From: Lentinus brumalis
Taxonomy: Eukaryota > Basidiomycota > Agaricomycetes > Polyporales > Polyporaceae
Length of the DNA stretch: 64,000 nt
Direction of reading: 5' to 3'
Assembly: GCA_001792895.1 (NCBI GenBank)
Contig: MARA01000025.1
Span: forward strand, 548,865 to 612,864
Each line of letters opens with the position of its first letter. The stretch's first letter is position 1. Below are positions 54,298 to 64,000 of this stretch, one piece after another. Both the position numbers and the translations under genes were made by a program. The notes beneath the pieces were generated by a model. The model made no database searches. It was not told where the DNA came from and worked only from the letters and a program-made list of their open reading frames with translations.

Positions 54298-56482
54298 TCA
54301 ACCTCCATGGTTGCTGAACAGTGCGAATTGCAAGGCACTCACAATGGGCATGGCTGCCGGTGGCGCCGAAGTGTGCATGTCCTCACCGAGCACGTCCAAG
54401 CCCAGAAGAGGGCCCTCTCTGGCATTGAGCCCGCGCGGGCCGACCGTGGCCGAATGCATCGCCTCCGCAGCAGGAGTGGCTTCCGGTGCTGGACACGGCG
54501 TCGTAACATGAGCAGAGTCACACGCACGCGAGGGGAGATCATTCCAGACGTCAGTGGGCGAGCCGAGTGAGGAAGAGCTGCTGGAGGACCAGTCGTCGTC
54601 GTCAAGGATGCCCGCGAGTTGCAGAGCCGAGAGAGGAGGCGCGAGAGGAGGCGCGAGAGTGGTGGTCCCCGCTCCGTCTGCAGAGGCGAGTGGACGAATG
54701 GACAGGGAACCGGGATGTACAGCCGGAGAGCCAGGCGAGGCCCGCATGGACGACGTAGAATCGTCGTCATGTCGCGTGCCCGACGGCCCAGCAACCGGTG
54801 TGACTTCGCGGGAGGGCTCTGGCTCGGTCGGGCAATCGACGCGGCACCGAGGGGCAATGTCATCGTCGACCACACACATGACGCGGGAGGGGAAGCACGG
54901 GTGGGGATCGCACCGCGCTTGGATCCGCATATAATCAAGCATGCCGGGAGTGTCCGACGCCCACAGCTCCGCCCGCAACATGTTCGCAGAGAGGTCTCCG
55001 CGGCGCGGTGCTAACATGACATAGGTCAGCAACATGGACATATGCCGTGACCGCGAAGACATACCGAGGCGGAGGAGCGGGTAAGGAGCGAACTCGGGTT
55101 CGCCTCGGGGGTAGGGAGGTTTGATGATGTTCGCGGCAAGGAGGTTCTTGACCGTGAAACTGGTGAAAGTGAGATCGTCGTACATGGAGTGTATCTTCGC
55201 GCCCTGTGGCTTCCTCTTGTTGGCGCTCCTGAGCAGGACAAACGGCAGGCCGGTCGGGTGGCAGGTACCAGAGAGTGGTCATAGCCGGGCACCCTGATGC
55301 ACTGTCGCCGACAGAACTCCATAACCTGATTGTGCAGACTGAGCCAGACGGGGCCTTCGCGCGCGAGCGACACGGTGAACACGAGCTTGTACTGCACCGC
55401 TTGGTGAACAATCTTATCGAATTGCTCTGGGTCCACACGAAGTCCGAGCGCGGGTACGAACCGCGGTGGGGGTCAGAGGCCGGATGCTGCATTGAGAGAA
55501 GGTGAGGCAGGCGAAGCAAAGTGACAAAGAAATAGCATGCCTGGTAAGGGATGAGGAGGACGGTGAAGATCTGAACCGCGGGGTCCTCCATGGGAGGCTG
55601 CGAGGCGTTTGCACCGTGGAGCGACATTACCGTGTCCGAAGTGGGAGGGGCGGAGGCAGGTGCGGGCATGCGCGAGGTCGAAGATCGCACGCGCGACGAG
55701 TTGGGGTGCTCCGCCAACATCGCGATGCGGACGCGCTCAGTGCTGGCACGGCGACGGTTGTTCGCCGGGCCTTTTTCATCAGTACGGAGACCATTGAAGG
55801 CCTCAATGGGCGCAGCAGCCGCCAAGGAGGCAGCATGGCCGGCAACGGGGGTGGGGGCGCAGGCGGAGGCAGAGGTGGGGACGCGGGTGGGATGTGTGGT
55901 CGCAAACTGGACAGGCGCGAGCTGGGGAGCGGGGCTACAACAACGAGATGAGACGACTGTGTAGAGAGATGAAGGGGGGGAGCGACGGCGAGGGACAATT
56001 GAGATGCTACTCACATGGCTGGGATGATGGCGCCGCCCGCGGGAATAATTGCGTGCGCCCTCAACGGCCCACCACAGGCGCAAGGCATGTCCCACTCCGG
56101 CGTGGCCCATCGGAGGGCTGCGGTAATTGTAAGGGCGCGGTGAAGAGATGAAAGCGGAAAGACATACCAACACGAAGCCCCACAGTTGAATGCCGAACAT
56201 CCCCCGCGCACCGATAGAGGAGGGCGACCCTGAAGCTCCGAAGGTCCGACGTGATGACAGAACCACGGATGGAGGCACGCCGAGCATAGCTCATCGGCGC
56301 TGAGGGCGTACTGAAGAGAAAGGAAGGAGGGGACAAGGTTAGCGAAGCTGGATGGGCGGATAGGAATGACTCACGTCACGGAGTGTCTCGTTGACGAAAA
56401 CAACGAAGGCCGCACACCCGCCCGGGCCTTGAGAGCACTGCGCGTGGGCACAAGGTCCGCGAGGATAATGAGAAGAAGTCAT
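54298..56482 (-). CDS. cargo gene G, Cys-rich agaricomycete-specific protein
   Basis: The ATG at 56482 starts MTSSHYPRGPCAHAQCSQGP. Two introns later the N-terminal part shows a cysteine/histidine pattern: CSACLHPWFCHHV, RGGCSAFNCGA, then MPCACGGPLRAHAIIPAGG. Such C-x2-C-x-H and RGGC-type motifs followed by an AHAI block are common in unnamed agaricomycete proteins. Downstream exons give PEQFDKIVHQAVQYKLVFTV and EGPVWLSLHNQVMEFCRRQC, then a long Ser/Pro/Asp-rich tail (54300-54900). Possibly a metal-binding protein; function unknown. Several internal splice sites are uncertain. It reads away from the right end of the element, with its start 0.7 kb inside. Confidence 0.5.
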
Positions 56483-57167
56483 GCAGGGCAGAGGGGTGGG
56501 TAGACAACAAGGCGAGACGAGAGTCGACAAGTAGATACGTGGCGACAAGGAGAAGAGAGCGAAGAGAGGGCCGAGCACAAATTTTATACTGGGCGCCCGC
56601 TGAGGACCCCGGTCTCCAGCCATAACGGCGCATGAGGGCAGCTTGCCCGCCACGTGGGAGGTTAAGCGAGGCGGCGAGTAGAGGGGAACAAGTTGGGACA
56701 AAGCTCAACAAAGTTCGATAATTTGATGGAGACGGTGGCACTGCAGACACGATTACGTGAGCTTGGGCGTTTACGTGCAGCTGTCTGAATGGCAGCTTGA
56801 TGCCAGCTGAGATCCGGTAACGGTCGTAAACCACGGCCAACCGAGGTTAAACCAGTGTGACGAAGGCCGGCGGGCGGCAGTAGTGGTTGGCAGGGCCGGG
56901 AGGGTGTGCGTGGATGTGCAGACAATTATCAAGCATTAGCTGACTTTGTGCCGCTGGGGACAAATGGTTAGAGATGACAAAGAGGACAAAGTCCCGATAT
57001 TCTCAGTAATTACCGCACAATATGTGGGGAAATGCATCAAGAGAGGGTAACAGGGGATCAAAAGAGACAGAGGGAGACAAACGAGGTGTATTCGAGGCAA
57101 ATCAGGATGAACACAGGCAAGCATGGGTAACGACCGATAACGGGGCCACATGCTATGTACTACCCAT
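56483..57167. other. right subterminal region of the giant element
   Basis: Upstream region of gene G up to the right inverted repeat. No gene seen. Confidence 0.4.
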
Positions 57168-57193
57168 TTTTTTGTCCCATAAATCCCCTCATA
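57168..57193 (-). repeat. right terminal inverted repeat of the giant element
   Basis: On the minus strand starts TATGAGGGGATTTATGGGAC and continues into a run of A. It is followed outside by the GGGCAC target duplication at 57194-57199. Confidence 0.85.
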
Positions 57194-59422
57194 GGGCACG
57201 GTGCGACACTGCCCGCAGGTATCGACGCCACAGCAAGCTTGCTGCAGGAATTCCGTCAGCGTCTCATGGATCACACAGCGGTGTAGCCTCCAATACATAG
57301 TCGGGTGATTACTGACAAGCGACGTCATACTCACCAATAGCGTGCAGACGACGAACGTTCATGTCGCTGTAGAAATCGTTCATGATATCGTGACGATGAC
57401 CGGGGGACATCTCCTTCGTGCGGGACGCGAGGTTGTTCAAGATCGCCCAGATACGTTCAGCCGCCTCGCCGTCCGTCATGCCGACGCCGGGAAGATAATT
57501 GTAGGAGTATTTGCAGCGACACGATGCAGTGTGCGCTGGGGCGTGGAACTTGCCAATCGCCGGTAGAGTCCAGGGGAAAAGCTTGACACGGATTGTCGAA
57601 AGATGAGGGAATCGTTTCTGGATATCTTGGATTCGTATGCAGAATTTCTTGCGGTACTGGCAGTTGATGTCGTAGCCGTTGGACATTCGCTTGAGGCACA
57701 GCCAGCGTTGCAGGCCCGAACACATGCAGTAATCGACCCAACAGAATCTGTACATGTGTCAGCCATCGTCGACATCGCAGAAGAGACTGACTGACGCTTC
57801 GCCGCGGTCCAGATCCACCGAGCCGCAGGGCAGCATGAACATGTGCCGCGCACACGACAGGCCCACCGTCCCAGATACTCTACCTCCAAAGCGCGAGTAT
57901 CCCATGGCACCGAACCGCTGGCATGTTGTATCCTTTCGACACATGTCAGCGTGGTACTGCAAGCAGAGAGCCCGACGATGAATTTACCTCCTTCTTTGGC
58001 GGTCTGACCTTGGACTTGTATTCCTTGAAGTCATTTTGCTCGACGAAGTAAGCGGCACCGTTGGACAGCGAGTAGTCGCTCTCGTCGAAGTTCTTGTTCT
58101 TTAGAGATGCTTGGAAGTTGCCGTCGACGGTATTGAAGTGCATGTCGAGGTGGCTGCACCTGGTTAGCAGATTGTAGTGCCGTATGGTAGTAACGACTCA
58201 CGACTGGTCGTCGGGGCGGCTCTGCCAGTTTGGATCCATGTTCATGTCGGGCTGAGGACAGGCAGGGCAGTTGATCGCGACAGAACGCGGCTTGAGCTGT
58301 CCCACAGGATCGACCCCCGCGACGGGTTGTGCGAAGGAACATGAACTCTCGCATCGTGTTGTTCAACTCGCGATCGCGTTCCTATAGAATATGAGTGTGC
58401 GTCCAGTCTGGGAGGCCAACTAGACTCACAGGGACGTCGTCCGAGGCTACATTGTCCGTGCTCCGTTGGAGGTACTTGATGTAGTCGTGGACGGACATCT
58501 GCGCCTGGAGGGAGAGCAGATGATAGTCGCGGAGGCCGTTGATGGTGAACGCCGCCTGAGGTTGACTCCAAGTACCGGGGAAGAGGCCGAAGGACAGGAG
58601 TTGGATGGGCTGCTCGACCGCAACTAGAGGTGCTGGACAGGCGCAGAAGTGAACGTCGAACTCGTCGATCCCATGCTCGTGCGTTATGGTCAACTTTCGT
58701 GCCTTCCCTCCCACGTCGCATTTATCGCCCCCATGTCCGAGTTTGATCGCGAAGTTGGCTAAATCACCGAGAGACCTTCGTTGCCAGAAACGCCGGCCGG
58801 GAAGCCATGCTTCGACGCGATGGAAGGGCGTGCGTGCATGCTCCTTGACATGCAACCCTCGCAGACGATCGGAGCGTGGTAGCAGTCGAAGCAGCGGAAC
58901 CAGACCGGCTTCTCCGCTTCAGTGACGGCTATGGCGCGCTGTGGGTCGTGGAGGCCGGACTGACACACGTGCAAAGTGGACGGTCCCTCCTCGCGAGCAA
59001 ACAAGGCACGAGCAGCCTTGGGAGCCCACTTGAGAAACTTCCCGAGACGGTCACCGACAGCCTGCGAAAAGAGTGAGATACATGATATGTTCGTATATGA
59101 GCAACGTACGATGGTATTCGAGACCTTCGCCTTCTTCGCAGCTGGTCCTTCTTCCGCGCTTCCCCTGGATCACTTTCCAGATGACGACGGACGGGCGAGC
59201 CGTGGGCGACGTGTCAGGCAGGGGCAGGGAACGAAGCAGGCTCCACGCTATCCACGCGGCAGCCGCCTCCATATTGCGAATGGCAGCGAACGGGTTGATA
59301 CGCCTGCTGGGAGCGCTTACAGCCTCCAAGTTACGCACGGCGGCGAGGGGATCCACGCGGCTGCTGGCACCTGCGCGAGAGCGAGAGAACGGAGGGGGCT
59401 GCGGGCGACTTGGCTCGGACAT
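57194..59422 (-). pseudogene. KDZ (CxC2-type) transposase, N-terminal and catalytic part
   Basis: From the ATG at 59422 (MSEPSRPQPPPFSRSRA). It has the CxC2 cysteine cluster (FRCFDCYHAPIVCEGC ... HVKEHARTPFHRVEAW), then FTINGLRDYHLLSLQAQMSV, VAINCPACPQPDMNMDPNWQ, HLDMHFNTVDGNFQAS, GLSCARHMFMLPCGSVDLDR, NGYDINCQYRKKF, PGVGMTDGEAAERIWAILNN and DIMNDFYSDMNVRRLHAI, the order of a KDZ transposase, with acidic residues of the core kept. At 57194 it is cut by the giant element and continues at 35353. Two frameshifts are seen (near 58850, inside the CxC2 cluster, and near 58320), so it is probably already dead, unless these are sequence errors in homopolymers. Confidence 0.8.
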
Positions 59423-61133
59423 TGCAGTTTCAGGTAGAGGGAACGATACCGCGGAAGTCGTGGGGCAGGGATATTTATGCGGAGCCGACACGCTCGCAAC
59501 TATGCCGTTGTCGCCCCCTGGATTTTACATTACTTGGCGGAAGTGTGCTAAAGTAAGACATGTGGCTGACCTAGCTACGCGAGAAAGGGAATAGGTCCGT
59601 ATTTTGCTGGGTTGATAACGATCAGCGACATGCGCAGCTATGGTACCATACGATATGCGACGGGCGAGAGAGGATGGGCGGGCGGTGTGACCGTGCCGTG
59701 CTGGCCAGAATGCGAGACGAGGAGGTTCCTTTTGTTTTCGGGGCAGGCGCCATCAGACCGTGATGGAGAATGGCTTTTGAGCACATAATCTGTCCAGGAC
59801 GGGAATGACGGGAATGGCGAAGTACCGGAAGGACGGATGATTGCACGGACGTGGCGCACCAGAACGCAGGGTGAACGGCGCATGATTTGCCGAGGACGGG
59901 GAGGTGGGCGAAGGGTCGTGTGGTGCCAGAAGTTTCGACCAGTTGTCGAGGCGTCGGGCAAGCATGCGCGAGGGCAGGTCGTGGATGGTGTCCAGTAAGG
60001 GCGGGCGAACAACGTGGGGCCAGAGACACGGCCAGAACTTGGCGACCGATGCCCCTGGCTCTAGGGGGATGGGGAGGAGCGCGCGGGGGTTTGCATCGAG
60101 ACGTCTGACCCAGGCCAGTGCTCAGAATGCGACGGGAAATGGTCACACGCGGCCGACAGCCGGTGGAATTCTGAAGCGCATAGGGGTGGGAGAGAGGAGA
60201 GAGGGGAGAGGGAGAAGGTGGTGAGTATGAGGCGGGCGAGGTGGAACTCACTTGGCTCGCCCACGTCACGTCGCATCCTGCCCAAGCTGGCCGAGTTCTT
60301 ATTTCCACCATTCCGACACCAATATCGAGCGAATTGAGGCGAGTTTGCGGTTTGATGATGATCGGGTGTGGCGGAGGACGATGTGAGGCAAGGGGGGGGG
60401 TGGCAGGTGGTAGCAGGTGAGTGCACAAGGAGTGTTGGACTTAGACGAATTTCGAGTTGCGGGCGCTTGTGAGGAGGACACGCTCACGTGAGTTTTGCGT
60501 TGACGCGTTGCCACAACTTTCGCACGGTTCCACACACGGCGCTTGACGCCTCATTTCGACTCCCACAGTCTTCCTTCTTCGTCTTCTCATCGCGACGTGC
60601 TGTCACTCACGATTCTCGTGGGTAAGTATCTCTCCTCTCTCCCCGAGCCAGCTGTCACTCCGATTACTTCCTCTCGCAGCTTCCCTCACCTCTCTGGCTC
60701 TCCCTTCTGGCGACAACGTCTGCTGGCAGTTGAACGGGGATAACCCCGTTCCTCGAAGCACTTAGGCGTACACTTCCGGTGGAAACGAGACATCGTTCTC
60801 GGGACCACGGAAGTCTTCGGACGACAACAAGACGCGACCCGCACGAGAATCAAGACGAGCGCATCCAGGACATCGCAAGACTGTCAAAACCCGGAACCTT
60901 CGACGTCTCGCAGTACTTCAAGATCTCCCAGGTCGACGCAGACGTGCGCACGCACAACGGTACGCAAGGCTCGAACAGCCCTCCGCGCGTGGCTGCTGAC
61001 TCTAATTGCGCAGGCTCCCTCCAGCGCACCACACCCCTGCATCCAGTTCCTCCTGCACGTGCTAGAACAATACGTACGTGTGTAATGCTGTTCAGCATGA
61101 CGACGCTGACCTTGCGCTTCGGAGTACAGCACG
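59423..61133. other. divergent intergenic region
   Basis: Upstream of the KDZ gene (a TATA-like ATAAATA on the minus strand at 59472-59478) and of the plus-strand gene at 61134. A run of G occurs at 60390. Splice-like sites between 60626 and 61080 may belong to a 5' untranslated region. No gene supported. Confidence 0.45.
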
Positions 61134-63458
61134 ATGTCTACGCCCGCTACCGTGTCCCCTCGCGAAGAATCTGAACCCTCTGTTCCTCCATCTTCACTCT
61201 CCGTCTCCTGTAGGCGATGAGACGGGCCGCCTGCCGAGCCGCCCACGCTCCAGAAGACCAAGACTGGCAATCGTGAGCAGCTGCTGATTTTTGTGAAGTT
61301 TTCTCTGCGCTGACCTTTTCATAGCGCAACTGGGAGCGTACATACCACCCACGGCATCGTCGCTGCTCCTGGGTTCAGTGCGAAATCCACATTCACGACA
61401 CCCAATGCCGACTATGTGCCCAAGTTCGCCGTCGCGCACAGCGAGATAACGACATTCGCCGATGGACGATGGGGATACCATGAATATTCACGCTGGCCCC
61501 AGCAGTTCAGCCGCGACGACATCCACCTGGTCTGCATTCCTCGTCAGCCTGGCCGCGACTGGAGAGGTCCTGCTGCTATCCTGTGGCGAACCTTCCTCGT
61601 ATCCGACTGGAAGCTCGCCGAGTGCGGCGTCCCTGGCGTCGGCAGACTGAAACCCGACCTTGCGGCTCAGCTCGACGCCGCCGCGGGCGGCATTCGCTGA
61701 ATATGACCTGATTGAGGAGGTTCCGCCCGAGTGCCAAAGGACAGCTCGCTTCCTCATGCTTTGCGTGCGCCATACGCTCGATCGGCTGCGTGGTTCACCC
61801 GCTGCACCAACAATCATCATCTCGCTTGCCGCGCATGTGCAGCGGCTCGTCTTGGAGTTCTGGGGCCTCTTGAACTGGATTCGAGATGTGCGCGACGTCG
61901 TGAAGAACGGCGAGGACTATCGGACGCGACCATGGGACATGCTCGGTGCGCACACACCTGACCAGAGCGAAGCGTGGAGGTTGCACTACGCTGGAATTCC
62001 TGTCTGGTTGCAGCAGGAAATCTCCTACGAGCTGGTTGTGTACGAAGTGGTGGAACCAAGGACCTTGCCTGGCGATTTCTCCCAAGTCCCTTCCTATCCT
62101 CGGCTCGTCCTGGCCAAGAGGGATCTCTCCGGCGCACTGAACATGCCAGGGGAGTGGCGTCGGGCTATGGATGCTGTGGTTCGGAGGCAACTTTGCATCT
62201 CGCAGTTGCCTCGACTGCTAGAAGACGGCGACGACGAAGGTCCGCCGACCAAACGCCTCCGTGAGGGCGCCATGTTTGTGAGCGAGGGCAGCTCTTCCCT
62301 AGGCCCGGCCGCGCCAGTGTTCTTCCTTCAGGGCGATCGTGAAGCGAGGACGATCGGACATGGCTTGCCTGCGCAGCCGGTGGCGACTACCTCCTCCCAG
62401 ACTTCCACTCCGACCCAGCCGTCCCGGCGCGCGAGGGCGCGAGCCAAGAAGAAGGCCCTCACCGGCGTGCAGCCGCCGCCTCCTCCGCCACAGAACCTCA
62501 TTCCTGCCCGGCAGTGGTACGCAATCGAGCACGTTCAAGAATACGCCGTCTGGTCGCGCGCTCTCCAGCAAGTCAGTCCTCTGCCCCAACCACGCACCTC
62601 TGTGAAGTACTACTTCGCACCGCCATGGATGCTCGACAGTCTCCGGGGATATCCCCCGATCCCAAGACCGGACGATATCTGCATCACTGGATCTCGATCC
62701 AGACGTTTTGTCGCATGCGCCTATTCGATCAGACTATCAACGGCCGCCCTCTGACTATCGCCGAGTGGCGCGACGCGCTGTGGGGCGACTACAATGTCCA
62801 TGAGACAGGTCCAGCCTCCGCCAGTGTTGCGCCTCGTGAAGCGACGCGCCATTCCCTGCGCAGCAACATCCGTCGCCTTTTTGGGAAGCTGAATACGCTC
62901 CCGTCATATCACGCGGATGTTCGGGCCGAGCTCGGAGAAACTGTTGTCACCAGCGACATGGCGGCCAAGGACATGAACATCCGTCAACGCGTCGTGTGGG
63001 AGGCTTGCGAGACAAATTGGCGTTGTGAGGTCCTCGCGCTGGACGCACTTATGGTTGGGTCGCATGACTTGCCTCAACTGGAGCGATGGATCCGGGAGTC
63101 GGCCGTGTCGCGGGTTTGGGGCTCAGGGACGTCTGGATTGGACGTCGTGCCACTGGCAGATGGTCCGCGCCTTGACTGCTGGCAAGGACCTGGTGAGGCG
63201 GAGTGGGAGTCTTGTCGCACTTATCTGGCTGCATTCGTCGAGATACTCGCGAGCTGGCCTGGATTTCCGCCAACTTTGCAAGGTGGCGAAGCCAAGGTGC
63301 GCACCTGTGGGGCACAAGAGTACGCACGAATCTACCAGGGCGCCGTCGACTTCTACGTTTCGTGTTTCATCTCCCGCTTTGGTCGGCTTCCCGTTGCCCC
63401 GGTGCGTCCTCCTCCATCTGCAGGAACCGTTGCCGATGGCGGTTGTATCCCAAACTAG
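61134..63458 (+). pseudogene. agaricomycete-specific gene family member with two frameshifts
   Basis: Starts MSTPATVSPREESEPSVPPS, then two small introns (from 61218 and 61282) lead to TPNADYVPKFAVAHSEITTF, ADGRWGYHEYSRWPQQFSRD and DIHLVCIPRQPG. These blocks, the later HYAGIPVWLQQEISYELVVY, a basic/Pro-rich linker (SRRARARAKKKA), and RYLHHWISIQTFCRMRLFD with a WRDALWGDY block, belong to a large unnamed agaricomycete family. Between about 61660 and 61700, and again at the C run near 62650, the conserved sequence continues in another frame without a splice site. Either the gene is decaying or two homopolymer errors are present. The C-terminus ends ADGGCIPN at 63458. Function unknown. Confidence 0.55.
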
Positions 63459-63764
63459 ACCAGGGACCCTGTTGTTCCACCATCATGTATCTTGTAGTGT
63501 ACATTAACCATCTCGCTTCTTCTGCAAGCGTTACTCATTCTTCTTGGAAGTTCTCTTCCCCCATACGATCGGAGATCATTTTCGTCTGTTCCCGATGGCG
63601 CGACTGACCAATTCAGTTACTGCCTGGAGGCCCCGAAATCCTTGAAGTCCTGCACACGCCTTGACACGTTTCGTCGCGCCTCATCTTGTCTAAGAACCGC
63701 GTCCTGACTCGGACCCACCGTTGTCGCCACGCCCCGTTTGCTCCCTCGCTATGGCTCCGCGAAC
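63459..63764. other. intergenic, no gene seen
   Basis: Short spacer between same-strand genes, pyrimidine-rich near 63520-63560. Confidence 0.4.
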
Positions 63765-64000
63765 ATGGCGTCTGCAGGAGTACACCCTCTTGGTGGCAAT
63801 CTCCAATACAGACGAAGGGCGTCAGCTGCTGTCCCGAGCGACCAACTCAACAAACGACCGTGGTGGCTCGACTGTTGCAACTATTGGACGCGCAAGTACA
63901 AGGACGCGTTTTCAGAGTGTTTCCCTGCGGAGACGGAAGCAGAGCTAGGAGCAACGGCGGATGCTTCAGCCCATGCGAAGACGTTGACGCTCTTTCCCGA
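63765..64000 (+). CDS. 5' end of an unrecognised gene (partial)
   Basis: The ATG at 63765 opens a frame that stays open to the window edge (78 codons). It reads MASAGVHPLGGNLQYRRRAS, then KRPWWLDCCNYWTRKYKDAF and SECFPAETEAELG. A second ATG at 63751 is in a frame that stops at 63948 and looks like chance. The WWLDCCNYWT segment looks like folded protein, but I do not recognise a family. The gene runs out of the window. Confidence 0.45.
   Translation, partial: MASAGVHPLGGNLQYRRRASAAVPSDQLNKRPWWLDCCNYWTRKYKDAFSECFPAETEAELGATADASAHAKTLTLFP

Larger units (their letters stand above)
35354..57193. mobile_element. giant TIR transposon (IS3EU-like), 21.84 kb with cargo
   Basis: Terminal inverted repeats start TATGAGG and contain TTTATGGGACAAAAAA at both ends (24 of 26 positions equal). 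GGGCAC is directly repeated outside (35348-35353 and 57194-57199). Removing the element and one GGGCAC copy restores the KDZ reading frame exactly, which fixes the boundaries. An rve-type DDE integrase gene lies 0.7 kb from the left end. About nine further genes fill the rest. A 6 bp target duplication, TA-starting ends and an integrase-like transposase agree with what I recall of the IS3EU superfamily; that name is tentative. Confidence 0.85.

Noticed and set aside
1..64000. CRISPR arrays, rRNA genes, bacterial operons
   Set aside because: Nothing of the kind is visible; the sequence is clearly intron-rich fungal DNA.

Overview
The window looks like genomic DNA of a wood-decay type basidiomycete (Agaricomycetes, probably Polyporales). 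The reasons are dense 45-75 bp GT-AG introns, a DUF6533 membrane-protein pair, a polyporopepsin-like A1 aspartic protease, and the transposon families typical of that group (Plavaka, KDZ, gag-type LTR elements, TET/JBP-like 2OG oxygenases). Species assignment is inference. All gene models were spliced by eye.

Left part (1-13.0 kb): host genes in a locally duplicated block. Two small secreted beta/gamma-crystallin-like proteins (minus), two DUF6533 multi-pass membrane proteins (plus), fragments of a third crystallin gene and of two aspartic protease genes, then a CENP-B/Tc5-type DNA-binding protein and the body of a complete aspartic protease (minus). The pattern suggests that a crystallin / DUF6533 / protease module was copied and partly lost.

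13.0-21.3 kb: an 8.0 kb Plavaka (CMC-type) transposon with a 13 bp perfect terminal inverted repeat sits a few bases into exon 2 of the aspartic protease. Exon 1, with the signal peptide, is stranded on the far side at 21.1-21.3 kb. Taking out the element and one target-site copy rejoins the frame exactly. The element carries an intact transposase, a DUF6532 gene and a small Ser/Thr-rich gene.

21.3-33.4 kb: a gene-poor stretch with a tRNA-derived SINE-like sequence. Then come two paralogous Zn-cluster genes separated by a very young 4.7 kb gag-only LTR retrotransposon (LTRs about 99.6 percent identical, 4 bp target duplication), and an intact TET/JBP-type 2OG-Fe(II) oxygenase gene.

33.6-59.4 kb: a KDZ (CxC2-type) transposase gene on the minus strand, split in two by a 21,840 bp insertion at 35354-57193. 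The insertion has about 26 bp terminal inverted repeats starting TATGAGG and a 6 bp GGGCAC target duplication. It encodes an rve-type (DDE) integrase next to its left end and about nine other genes: a second 2OG oxygenase, a third Zn-cluster protein, a HECT-like protein, a Cys-rich protein and several unrecognised ones. I read it as a giant IS3EU-like DNA transposon with cargo. This is the most interesting object in the window.

59.4-64 kb: a divergent plus-strand gene of a large agaricomycete-specific family, with two apparent frameshifts, and the start of another gene running off the edge. Nesting order inferred: the KDZ element and protease are oldest, the giant element and Plavaka inserted into them, and the LTR element inserted very recently.
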